Shown here: positions 1-5,897 of the stretch, in pieces
Layout: the number at the start of each line of letters is the position of its first letter
Position numbering within the stretch: the stretch's first letter is position 1
Origin: Oscillospiraceae bacterium
GTDB taxonomy: Bacteria; Bacillota; Clostridia; Oscillospirales; Ruminococcaceae
Reading direction: 5' to 3'
Assembly (NCBI GenBank): GCA_016302655.1
Contig: JAEDNF010000004.1
Location: 1-19,761 of the forward strand
DNA: 19,761 bases
Made by a program: the position numbers and the translations under genes
The notes under the pieces: model-generated
Seen by the model: the letters and a program-made list of their open reading frames with translations, nothing else
What the model was told of the DNA's origin: nothing
Database searches by the model: none

Positions 1-3
1 ATA

Positions 4-20
4 CCAAGCCTGCGGCTTGG
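4..20. repeat. Short perfect inverted repeat (hairpin)
   Basis: Seven-base arms CCAAGCC and GGCTTGG are separated by TGC. It lies just beyond the tRNA terminator as read on the minus strand. No U-tract follows on either strand, so it is not a convincing terminator by itself. It may belong to the next unit outside the window. Confidence 0.5.
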
Positions 21-22
21 AT

Positions 23-59
23 AAAAAAGAAGCAACTTTTGATAAACAAAAGTTGTTTC
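23..59 (-). terminator. Rho-independent terminator of the tRNA operon
   Basis: Read on the minus strand, a 13-base stem (47-59 with 29-41, one wobble pair) closes a 5-base loop and is followed by six T (complement of 23-28). It begins only a few bases after the CCA end of tRNA-Tyr. Confidence 0.85.
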
Positions 60-64
60 TTTTT

Positions 65-149
65 TGGTGGGAGCGGGTGGATTCGGACCACCGAAGCGAA
101 ACGCAACAGATTTACAGTCTGCCCCCTTTGGCCACTCGGGAACACTCCC
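65..149 (-). tRNA. tRNA-Tyr (GTA anticodon)
   Basis: The minus strand folds as a class II tRNA. The acceptor arm GGGAGTG pairs with CGCTCCC, the discriminator is A, and the CCA end is encoded (65-67). The anticodon loop CTGTAAA gives anticodon GTA. A long variable arm, as expected for bacterial tRNA-Tyr, precedes the T arm with GGTCCGAATCC. Length is 85 nt including CCA. It lies 21 bases downstream of tRNA-Thr and is co-transcribed with it. Confidence 0.97.
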
Positions 150-170
150 ATATTAAATTTTAGTAAAAAA

Positions 171-246
171 TGGAGCTGGTGGACGGACTCGAACCCCCGA
201 CCTGCTGATTACAAATCAGCTGCTCTACCAACTGAGCTACACCAGC
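171..246 (-). tRNA. tRNA-Thr (TGT anticodon)
   Basis: The minus strand gives a standard 76-nt cloverleaf. Acceptor GCTGGTG pairs with CACCAGC, the discriminator is T, and CCA is encoded at 171-173. The D arm has GCTCAGTTGGTAGAGC and the T arm has GGGGGTTCGAGTCC. The anticodon loop TTTGTAA gives TGT, which reads ACN threonine codons. It is the first gene of a Thr-Tyr tRNA operon. Confidence 0.97.
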
Positions 247-270
247 TTATTCTGTCAACCGACGCATTCT

Positions 271-299
271 ATTATAACAAATCAGAAAGCGTTTGTCAA
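271..299 (-). promoter_or_regulatory. Sigma-A promoter of the Thr-Tyr tRNA operon
   Basis: On the minus strand a consensus -35 TTGACA (294-299) and a consensus -10 TATAAT (271-276) are separated by exactly 17 bases. Transcription would begin about 20 bases before tRNA-Thr. Both hexamers are perfect, as is common for tRNA operons. Confidence 0.9.
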
Positions 300-368
300 T
301 ACTTTTTTTAAATTTTAAAAAATATTTTTGAAACGGTCTGATTTATCAGCACCGTTGCAACAGATAAT

Positions 369-397
369 ATTTTATCATAAAGCAAAGCGTTTGTCAA
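369..397 (-). promoter_or_regulatory. Second, upstream sigma-A promoter on the minus strand
   Basis: TTGACA (392-397), a 17-base spacer and TAAAAT (369-374) form a good promoter. Its first 14 bases, TTGACAAACGCTTT, are identical to those of the tRNA promoter about 98 bases downstream. A transcript from here would pass an imperfect hairpin (about 332-357 on the plus strand) before reaching the tRNA promoter. It may be a tandem tRNA promoter or drive a short leader RNA. The gap 247-442 holds no gene that I can see. Confidence 0.6.
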
Positions 398-442
398 CAG
401 TTTTCGTGAAAATATTTTGTTTTCTGCGCCGAAATGCCGTTT

Positions 443-1405
443 TCAGTTGTTTTTCTTGTTCCTGTCGTTGTTACAGAGCTTTGTGCAGTACTTGTCTATC
501 TCTTCTTCAAGCTCACGGGCGGTAATGTCATCTACCAGCATACTGCGCAGTTTGTTATACATTGCGTCTCCTTTATCCTTCCTTAATTCGGGCTGACGGA
601 TATATGAAGTTCTTATAGAACGCTCGCTTGGTATTTCCGGCAGACTGCGGTCGACATTGCGTATATAATGCGGTGCTATCTGACTGCTTCTCAGGTCGGC
701 AAGGGCGCTTTCGGCATTTTTGCCGTAAAGTATCCTGTACAGCGAGTCGCACTTGCAAAGAGCAAGAATAGTCTGCGGTGACGGAGCTACACCGTACAAA
801 GTGGCAAGCGAGATAGTGTAATCCTGAAGCTCGGCAAATCTTTCATAGCTGCCAAAGCGCATTGTTATGCTGTCGCTTCTTGCCATTACAGCCGAAATAG
901 CTTCATCTACGGCATTTGTAAGCTTATTTGTCGGGCAGATGTCTATAGGGCGGCAGTATCTTGAACGGTACTTGCGGATCAAATCCGCCATTTCCGCCGC
1001 AGATAAATTAAAATCATCAACAAAGCGTATCATAGAAACATTTGAAAAATCAAATGTCTTTTCAAACATCGCCGTTATCTGAATCATATTGCTTCCGTGC
1101 AGAGCGATCTCGGAGATAATAGGATGCTTTATTTCCGATGCATATTCCGACAGATTTGCAGGTAAAACCACATAGGCAAAGTCAAACGAGTTGATATACA
1201 GCAGATCTCTCGGAGAGGTCATACGCAGAATTATCTTTGAAAGGTCGCTTGCAGGAGGGAGCAGTAAAAATGCGTCTGTCACCATCTCAATATATGATGC
1301 GCCGAACTCACGGAGTGATTCGATATAAGCTACAATGTGCTCGGGTCGTGCATTTTCGGAAAATTCAGCGTCACAAAGGCTGTTTTCAATAATATTTATT
1401 TTCAC
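443..1405 (-). CDS. Degenerate homocitrate/isopropylmalate synthase-like (HMGL/DRE-TIM) protein, probable pseudoenzyme
   Basis: Residues 3 to about 225 follow the layout of the HMG-CoA lyase-like TIM barrel found in LeuA, NifV and related enzymes. IIENSLCDAEF (5-15) sits where the family has DTTLRDGEQ. MIRFVDDFNLSAAEM (125-139) matches the strand usually reading RIADTVGLLTPEE. PIDICPTNKL (153-162) sits where the family has the metal-binding HxHND. Thus the catalytic Arg is Cys11 and the HxH ligands are Cys157 and Thr159; Asp12, Glu40 and Asn160 remain. This suggests loss of the acyl transfer reaction, with an unknown, perhaps binding, role. The last 95 residues match nothing I know. Start: GTG at 1405 has AAGGGG seven bases upstream. 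An ATG at 1447 is in frame but lies upstream of the -10 box, so it is rejected. It is a single gene, divergent from the Suf pair. The family assignment is by eye. Confidence 0.75.
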   Translation of the reverse strand: MKINIIENSLCDAEFSENARPEHIVAYIESLREFGASYIEMVTDAFLLLPPASDLSKIILRMTSPRDLLYINSFDFAYVVLPANLSEYASEIKHPIISEIALHGSNMIQITAMFEKTFDFSNVSMIRFVDDFNLSAAEMADLIRKYRSRYCRPIDICPTNKLTNAVDEAISAVMARSDSITMRFGSYERFAELQDYTISLATLYGVAPSPQTILALCKCDSLYRILYGKNAESALADLRSSQIAPHYIRNVDRSLPEIPSERSIRTSYIRQPELRKDKGDAMYNKLRSMLVDDITARELEEEIDKYCTKLCNNDRNKKNN

Positions 1406-1433
1406 TTTATCACCCCTTCTCAGCTGTATGTAT

Positions 1434-1462
1434 ATTGTACCACACACAAATTAAAATTTCAA
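1434..1462 (-). promoter_or_regulatory. Promoter of the DRE-TIM-like gene
   Basis: On the minus strand TTGAAA (1457-1462) and TACAAT (1434-1439) are 17 bases apart. The predicted start of transcription, near 1427, leaves a leader of about 20 bases before the GTG start. It is back to back with the Suf promoter. Confidence 0.75.
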
Positions 1463-1474
1463 TAGGGCAAAAGC

Positions 1475-1503
1475 TTGACATATTTACTGCAATGTGGTAG
1501 GAT
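1475..1503 (+). promoter_or_regulatory. Promoter of the sufC-sufB operon
   Basis: TTGACA (1475-1480) is followed after 17 bases by TAGGAT (1498-1503). GATAAT at 1501-1506 is an alternative -10 with a 20-base spacer. No IscR-like or other operator is obvious between the two divergent promoters. Confidence 0.7.
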
Positions 1504-1535
1504 AATATGATAAATGGATGAAAGGAGCAAATAAT

Positions 1536-2261
1536 TTGCTTGAATTTCAGGATATAAAATGGGAACTGCCCGGCGGAGAACCTATTATAAAAGGAATAAG
1601 CTGTAAGCTGGACAGCCGTCTTACCGTAATTACAGGTCCCAACGGCGGCGGTAAAACTTCACTCGCAAAGCTGATCGCAGGCGTTGAAAAGCCTACATCG
1701 GGAAAAATACTTTTTAACGGAACGGATATAACCGATATGGATATAACCGAGCGTGCAAAGCTCGGAGTTTCATACGCATTCCAGCAGCCTGTCCGCTTTA
1801 AAGGCCTTACCGTAAAAGACCTGCTTGAACTTGCGGCAGGAGGACAGCTCGGACATTCGGAGCTCTGTGCGCTTCTCGGCAAAGTCGGACTCTGCGCAGA
1901 AGAATATATCAACAGAGAGATGAACGGCGCACTTTCGGGCGGTGAAGCAAAAAGAATAGAGATAGCTACGGTTCTCGCAAGAAACGCAAAGCTGTCCGTG
2001 TTTGACGAACCCGAAGCAGGTATCGACCTGTGGAGCTTTGCAAGGCTCGTTGAGACTTTTGAAGAGATAAGAAACGGTACGACAGGTTCGCTTGTTATTA
2101 TTTCCCACCAGGAAAGAATATTGTCGATAGCCGATGAGATAGTAGTTGTGGCAGACGGTGTTATACGCACATCGGGACCGAGAGAAGAAGTGCTTCCGAA
2201 ACTGCTCGGCGGAGAATTTACCTGCAGATGCCCGCAGAGAAAAGGAGACAGCTGCAAATGA
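1536..2261 (+). CDS. sufC: Fe-S cluster assembly ATPase SufC-like (SmsC type)
   Basis: This is a 241-residue ABC ATPase that would power a SufB/D-type scaffold in the cytoplasm. Visible motifs are Walker A GPNGGGKTS (about 35-43), Q-loop AFQQP, signature LSGGEAKRIE, Walker B LSVFDEPEAGID and the switch His in ISHQ. DEPEAGID and the direct coupling to a SufB/D homolog point to SufC rather than a transporter ATPase. The start is taken as TTG 1536, because AAAGGAG (1521-1527) is eight bases upstream; an in-frame ATG at 1518 overlaps that site. Unusually, the C-terminus ends in CRCPQRKGDSCK, with cysteines at about 230, 232 and 240 that could bind metal or a cluster. The stop overlaps the next start as ATGA. 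No sufS, sufU or second sufB/D is in the window, so this looks like a minimal two-gene system. Confidence 0.88.
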   Translation: MLEFQDIKWELPGGEPIIKGISCKLDSRLTVITGPNGGGKTSLAKLIAGVEKPTSGKILFNGTDITDMDITERAKLGVSYAFQQPVRFKGLTVKDLLELAAGGQLGHSELCALLGKVGLCAEEYINREMNGALSGGEAKRIEIATVLARNAKLSVFDEPEAGIDLWSFARLVETFEEIRNGTTGSLVIISHQERILSIADEIVVVADGVIRTSGPREEVLPKLLGGEFTCRCPQRKGDSCK

Positions 2262-3205
2262 GCAATATTATGGATGTCAATTTCAACGCTACTACAGCCG
2301 ATATGCTGAAAGTAATATCGGAATATGACGATGTGACCGGCTTCAAAGGTGCATATAACATCCGTGAGGACAGCAAGTGTGCCGGAAGAAAGTCATCGGA
2401 GAATATCACCATAGAGTCCAAGACCGACAAGCCCGGAATCGATATAAAAGTAAAACCCTTTACCGTCGGAGAAACGGTATATATCCCTGCGTGCGTAACG
2501 CACAGCGATGTTGACGACCTTGTATATAATGATTTCTATATCGGCGAGGGCGCAGATGTTATCATTGTGGCAGGCTGCGGCGTGCACAACGACGGCGAAG
2601 AGCAGGCAAGGCATAACGGCATACACCGCTTTTTCCTTGAAAAAGGCGCAAGAGTGCTTTATAAGGAAAAGCATATAGGAACGGGAAACGGCAAGGGACT
2701 TAAAAGGATAGATCCCGTTACCGACTGCGTTCTCGGCGAAGATTCTTATCTTGAGATGGATACGGTACAGCTTAGAGGTGTGGACAGCTCGGTAAGAACT
2801 ACATCGGCTGTGCTTGACAAGGGCGCTAAGATGATAGTCCGTGAGAGAATTATGACCGACAATGATGAAGAGGCTGTGACCAAGTTCAATGTAAAGCTGA
2901 ACGGAGACGACAGCGGAGCAGACCTTGTATCACGCTCGGTCGCAAGAGGAAATTCCCACCAGGCTTTCTATTCAGTTGTTGAAGGCAACAGCCGCTGTAC
3001 AGGACATTCTGCGTGCGACGCCATCCTTGCGGATAACGGCAGGGTAGACGCTCAGCCGGCGCTGAATGCGGCAAATGTTGACGCCGAGCTTATTCATGAG
3101 GCGGCTATAGGCAAGATCGCAGGCGAACAGATACTTAAGCTCTGCTCGCTCGGACTTACAAAAGAAGAGGCTGAAGAGAAAATAATCGAAGGCTTCCTTA
3201 AATAA
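2258..3205 (+). CDS. sufB: SufB/SufD-family Fe-S cluster scaffold (SmsB type)
   Basis: This 315-residue protein is the scaffold partner of the SufC ATPase. The central region is the repetitive beta-helix typical of SufB/D. The C-terminal block reads SACDAILADNGRVDAQP followed by DAELIHEAAIGKIAGEQ. It contains the family core with Cys of CD, His-Glu of IHEA and a helical tail with LGLTKEEAEEKIIEGF. In E. coli SufB the equivalent Cys and Glu are needed for cluster building (established knowledge). At about 315 residues it is shorter than E. coli SufB (about 495) or SufD (about 420), as in the short SufB of archaea and clostridia. Start ATG 2258 overlaps the sufC stop by four bases and has AAAGGAG ten bases upstream. 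An in-frame ATG at 2228 lacks a site. A terminator follows. Confidence 0.88.
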   Translation: MSNIMDVNFNATTADMLKVISEYDDVTGFKGAYNIREDSKCAGRKSSENITIESKTDKPGIDIKVKPFTVGETVYIPACVTHSDVDDLVYNDFYIGEGADVIIVAGCGVHNDGEEQARHNGIHRFFLEKGARVLYKEKHIGTGNGKGLKRIDPVTDCVLGEDSYLEMDTVQLRGVDSSVRTTSAVLDKGAKMIVRERIMTDNDEEAVTKFNVKLNGDDSGADLVSRSVARGNSHQAFYSVVEGNSRCTGHSACDAILADNGRVDAQPALNAANVDAELIHEAAIGKIAGEQILKLCSLGLTKEEAEEKIIEGFLK

Positions 3206-3210
3206 CAGCT

Positions 3211-3245
3211 ATTCCCGTATCGCTTTATCGGTACGGGAATTTTTG
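3211..3245 (+). terminator. Terminator of the sufC-sufB operon
   Basis: A 12-base stem (ATTCCCGTATCG with CGGTACGGGAAT, one wobble pair) closes a six-base loop and is followed by TTTTTG. It begins a few bases after the sufB stop. Confidence 0.9.
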
Positions 3246-3269
3246 TATATTCATCTCCGCTTATTTTGA

Positions 3270-3299
3270 TTGACAAAACGGTATTATGTGTGTTATATT
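3270..3299 (+). promoter_or_regulatory. Promoter of the dCMP deaminase operon
   Basis: TTGACA (3270-3275) and TATATT (3294-3299) are 18 bases apart. Transcription would begin about 25 bases before the ATG. Confidence 0.7.
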
Positions 3300-3330
3300 T
3301 AGACTATAAATTCAAACTGCGGAGGTTCTT

Positions 3331-3819
3331 ATGGAAAGAAGAGACAAGATCAATTATTATCTTGACATAGCGGAAACGGTATGCGAGCGCGGCACTTGCC
3401 TTCGCAGAAATTTCGGCGCTATAATCGTACATAACGATGAAATAATAGCAACAGGCTACAACGGCGCTCCCAGAGGACTTGAAAACTGCTGTGATATGGG
3501 CGTTTGCACCCGTGAAAAGCTGAATGTGCCCAAAGGTCAGCGTTATGAGCTGTGCCGTTCTGTACACGCCGAGGCAAACTGCATAATCAGCGCTTCAAGA
3601 ACGGATATGATAGGGGCTTCTCTTTATCTTGCCTGCCACGAAGCGTCTACAGGCAAGCTCTGCGGAGATGTTGAGCCTTGCTCTATGTGCAAGAAGCTGA
3701 TTATTAATGCAGGAATAAAGGATGTATATATCCGCACTGCAAAGGATGAGTTCAAGGTCATACCCGTAAACAGCTGGATAGAAAACGATCCGAGCATAAA
3801 CGGTTCTGACGGATATTGA
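3331..3819 (+). CDS. dCMP/cytidine deaminase family protein (ComEB-like)
   Basis: This 162-residue protein has the zinc-dependent deaminase signature: VHAEANCI with zinc ligand His79 and proton-shuttling Glu81, and PCSMCKK with Cys117 and Cys120. N-terminal FGAIIVHNDEIIATGYNG and the Cys-rich stretch NCCDMGVC (52-59) are typical of the ComEB/dCMP deaminase branch, which makes dUMP for thymidylate synthesis. Extra cysteines and a His between residues 18 and 75 could form the second zinc site seen in some members. GGAGG (3321-3325) lies five bases before the ATG. It heads a unit with the metallophosphoesterase 19 bases downstream. Substrate (dCMP rather than another cytidine compound) is inferred from the family. 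Confidence 0.92.
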   Translation: MERRDKINYYLDIAETVCERGTCLRRNFGAIIVHNDEIIATGYNGAPRGLENCCDMGVCTREKLNVPKGQRYELCRSVHAEANCIISASRTDMIGASLYLACHEASTGKLCGDVEPCSMCKKLIINAGIKDVYIRTAKDEFKVIPVNSWIENDPSINGSDGY

Positions 3820-3838
3820 TAAGCGGGGTGGTAATACG

Positions 3839-4684
3839 CTGTCAAAACGCACCAAGAAAATAATAGCGGCGTGCGGCGCATTGACTGTCGCTGCGGCATT
3901 CGGCGTCATCGCCTGTGATACTCGTCTTGAAACCACCGGATATACCGTTAAATGCCCGAAGCTGAAATCATCGGTACGCATTGCATTTATTTCGGATTTG
4001 CATAACAGCCTTTTCGGAGAAAATCAGTCTCAGCTTATAAGTGCTGTAGACGGCGCTTCTCCGGATATAATCGTGTTCGGCGGAGACCTTGCGGATAAAA
4101 CTCAGGATAATGTTCCCGAAAACTCATTTTTACTGGCAGAATATCTCGCAGGTAAATATCCCTGCTTCTATTCTATCGGCAACCACGAAAATGCAAGGGG
4201 CGACAGCGCAAGGATAAAACAGCAGATGTCCCTTTTAGGCGTTTGCGCTCTTGAGGGAAGCGGAGAAGTAATAAGCGTCAACGGTAACGAGATAGAAATC
4301 TGCGGAATATATGACGCTTATACCTATGACGAACAAAACGGCGAGCTTGTAAACCAGCTCGAAGCGGTAACTTCAAGCGGTGATAATGAACGGTTGAGAC
4401 TTCTCATCGCTCATTTCCCCGAGCAGATAGATGAATATCTCAAGGGTAATTTTGATATAGTGCTGTCGGGACACGCACACGGCGGTCAATGGCGCATACC
4501 GGGACTTATCGACGGAGTGTATGCACCCGGGCAAGGGCTGTTCCCGAAATATACCTCCGGCGTATATATGCACGGCGATACGGCGCATATTGTCAGCAGG
4601 GGGCTTTGGAAGCCGTCTACACTTATCGCTGTGCCGAGAGTATTCAACCGTCCCGAGCTTGTGATAATCGATATAAAGCCATAA
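3839..4684 (+). CDS. Membrane-anchored calcineurin-type metallophosphoesterase (YkuE/YaeI-like), probable CTG start
   Basis: All dinuclear-metal motifs are present: FISDLH (Asp53, His55), FGGDLAD (Asp83), SIGNHE (Asn115, His116), LIAHFPE (His192) and SGHAHGG (His212, His214). It is a phosphoesterase of the YkuE/YaeI/UDP-diacylglucosamine hydrolase-like group; its substrate cannot be told from sequence. A start at CTG 3839 gives an N-terminus with KRTKK followed by a hydrophobic stretch to about residue 24, a classic signal anchor. GGGGTGG (3825-3831) is seven bases upstream. The next candidate, TTG 3881, has no site and would remove the positive residues. There is no in-frame ATG or GTG back to the stop at 3797. 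With CTG the protein has 281 residues. Confidence 0.88.
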   Translation: MSKRTKKIIAACGALTVAAAFGVIACDTRLETTGYTVKCPKLKSSVRIAFISDLHNSLFGENQSQLISAVDGASPDIIVFGGDLADKTQDNVPENSFLLAEYLAGKYPCFYSIGNHENARGDSARIKQQMSLLGVCALEGSGEVISVNGNEIEICGIYDAYTYDEQNGELVNQLEAVTSSGDNERLRLLIAHFPEQIDEYLKGNFDIVLSGHAHGGQWRIPGLIDGVYAPGQGLFPKYTSGVYMHGDTAHIVSRGLWKPSTLIAVPRVFNRPELVIIDIKP

Positions 4685-4686
4685 AT

Positions 4687-4722
4687 AAAGACCTCTTATA
4701 CCTTTTGGTACAAGAGGTCTTT
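4687..4722. terminator. Bidirectional terminator between convergent genes
   Basis: An 11-base arm AAAGACCTCTT pairs with AAGAGGTCTTT. After one mismatch, TACC pairs with GGTA around a TTTT loop. T-rich tracts follow on both strands, so it can end both the phosphoesterase and the Enzyme I-like transcripts. A weaker hairpin lies at 4764-4786. Confidence 0.85.
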
Positions 4723-4817
4723 GTTGTTGCAATAATACACGGTTTTACAGATATCAGGCGTAATTATCCGCACTTGTGGTGGATAACGGCTGTTTGTGCT
4801 TCTATGTGATTTGCGCT

Positions 4818-5537
4818 TTATATCCGTACAGCACCCGGGAGTATCACCTTGTTGCCCAAACCGTTAACCGTAACAATATCTCCCGTGCTGACGCAGTTCA
4901 GAAACTCATCTCCGACGCAGACAACTGCAGGAATACCAAGCTTTGCCGCAAGTATAGCCGAGTGCGAATTCTTGGAGCCGTTAGCGGTCACAAATGCGCT
5001 TATTCTGCCGATATCGCACATAATGACCTCGCTTGGGAGCAAATCGTCTGTGCAAACTACAAGCTCGTTTCCGCTTTCGCAAAGCTCGATTCCGTTATCG
5101 GAAGGTACTTGTGACAGTATTGCTGTAAGCCGTGCGGAAATATCCCGTATGTCTGCGGCTCGTGCCTTCATATATGTATCATCCATAGCGGCAAAGATAT
5201 TTGCAAAGTTGTAAGCGGTAAGAGAAACCGCATATTCCGCATTGACAAGCTGTGTATCGATAACTTCGAATACTGCGTCTAAAAAATCATCATCGGTTAT
5301 CATCATGATGTGAGTACGGAATATACCTGCAAGCTCTGTTCCGACCTTGCTGACAGCAACGCTGTATATCTCGGAAAGCTGTGATACAGCGGTTTCTTTT
5401 GCATACAGCAGACGCTGTTTTTCAAGGTCGGTATTTTCCGTGTGGATAAGCTTTACGGGTATGGGGTGTCTTGAGAACACAAACGCTCTGCCTGTGACAG
5501 CACATGGACACAGGCTGATACCACTGAATTCCATCAT
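4818..5537 (-). CDS. Stand-alone N-terminal half of PTS Enzyme I (EIN-like, no PEP-binding domain)
   Basis: The 239 residues align with the first half of phosphotransferase Enzyme I. An N-terminal GISLCPCAVTGRAFVF strand is followed by the four-helix HPr-binding region with IFRTHIMMITDDDF and MDDTYMKARAADIRDISARL. The phosphohistidine domain comes next, with DLLPSEV and GSKNSHSAILAAKLGIPAVV. The phospho-accepting His is His192. Full Enzyme I has about 570 residues; the C-terminal PEP-binding TIM barrel is absent, and a normal stop and terminator follow. In known biochemistry EIN alone exchanges phosphate with HPr but cannot use PEP. Start: ATG 5537 has GGTGGTGA six bases upstream; TTG 5540 and ATG 5534 are alternatives. 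No ptsH or EII gene is near. A role as phosphate relay or sink is inference. Confidence 0.85.
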   Translation of the reverse strand: MMEFSGISLCPCAVTGRAFVFSRHPIPVKLIHTENTDLEKQRLLYAKETAVSQLSEIYSVAVSKVGTELAGIFRTHIMMITDDDFLDAVFEVIDTQLVNAEYAVSLTAYNFANIFAAMDDTYMKARAADIRDISARLTAILSQVPSDNGIELCESGNELVVCTDDLLPSEVIMCDIGRISAFVTANGSKNSHSAILAAKLGIPAVVCVGDEFLNCVSTGDIVTVNGLGNKVILPGAVRI

Positions 5538-5560
5538 CAAGCATCACCACCGTTTCTGAA

Positions 5561-5589
5561 GGCAGTCGGACAAATTGTCGTCTGCCGAC
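5561..5589. repeat. Overlapping inverted repeats in the leader of the Enzyme I-like gene
   Basis: Three inverted repeats share this stretch: GGCAG/CTGCC (5561-5565 with 5582-5586), GTCGG/CCGAC (5565-5569 with 5585-5589) and GACAA/TTGTC (5569-5573 with 5575-5579). They lie in the leader of about 98 bases between the minus-strand promoter and the start codon. The first two cannot form together. Confidence 0.4.
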
Positions 5590-5641
5590 ATTGCCAAAAG
5601 CATAACCGGACAAAATCGCATTATTGGATTTTCTTTCCTTA

Positions 5642-5670
5642 ATTATACATCAATTTTTGTCAAAATGCAA
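5642..5670 (-). promoter_or_regulatory. Promoter of the Enzyme I-like gene
   Basis: On the minus strand TTGCAT (5665-5670) and a perfect TATAAT (5642-5647) are 17 bases apart. A nearby TTGACA is only 10 bases from the -10 box and so is not used. The leader is about 98 bases. The rest of the gap 5671-5815 shows small hairpins (for example AAGCG/CGCTT near 5764-5776) but no gene. Confidence 0.65.
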
Positions 5671-5815
5671 TAGATTTTTCTAAAAATAAGTGAATTTTTG
5701 TACAAAATATAAAATTTTGTGCTGTATACCAAAATATCGGAATACAATAGACGGGAAAACGGTAAGCGCAACGCTTTATCGTAAACGAAACAGACAGCCT
5801 TAGGTCACTAATTGC

Positions 5816-5844
5816 TTGATTTTATGTAAAAATTATGGTAAAAT
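5816..5844 (+). promoter_or_regulatory. Promoter of the TPM-like membrane protein gene
   Basis: TTGATT (5816-5821) and TAAAAT (5839-5844) are 17 bases apart, with a TG at 5836-5837 giving an extended -10. The expected RNA start, about 5851, lies too close to the in-frame ATG at 5859 to leave a ribosome binding site. Confidence 0.7.
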
Positions 5845-5897
5845 GATATAGCTCTTTAATGATACAGCAGTATTCCAAAGGATTTGGGGGTAGAGAT

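Noticed and set aside
39..311. 90-codon plus-strand open frame across the tRNA region
   Set aside because: It runs antisense across two clear tRNA genes and has no ribosome site; the coding look is accidental.
1406..1447. ATG start at 1447 for the DRE-TIM-like gene
   Set aside because: It lies upstream of the -10 box of the gene's own promoter and has no ribosome site; GTG 1405 has both.
1547..2257. 236-codon minus-strand open frame opposite sufC
   Set aside because: It is a long antisense shadow of sufC, Ser/Pro-rich with no recognisable domain, promoter or ribosome site.
5422..5613. 63-codon minus-strand frame overlapping the Enzyme I-like start and a 26-codon leader frame ending at the ribosome site
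   Set aside because: Neither has a ribosome site or a protein-like sequence; the first is out of frame with the well supported Enzyme I-like gene.
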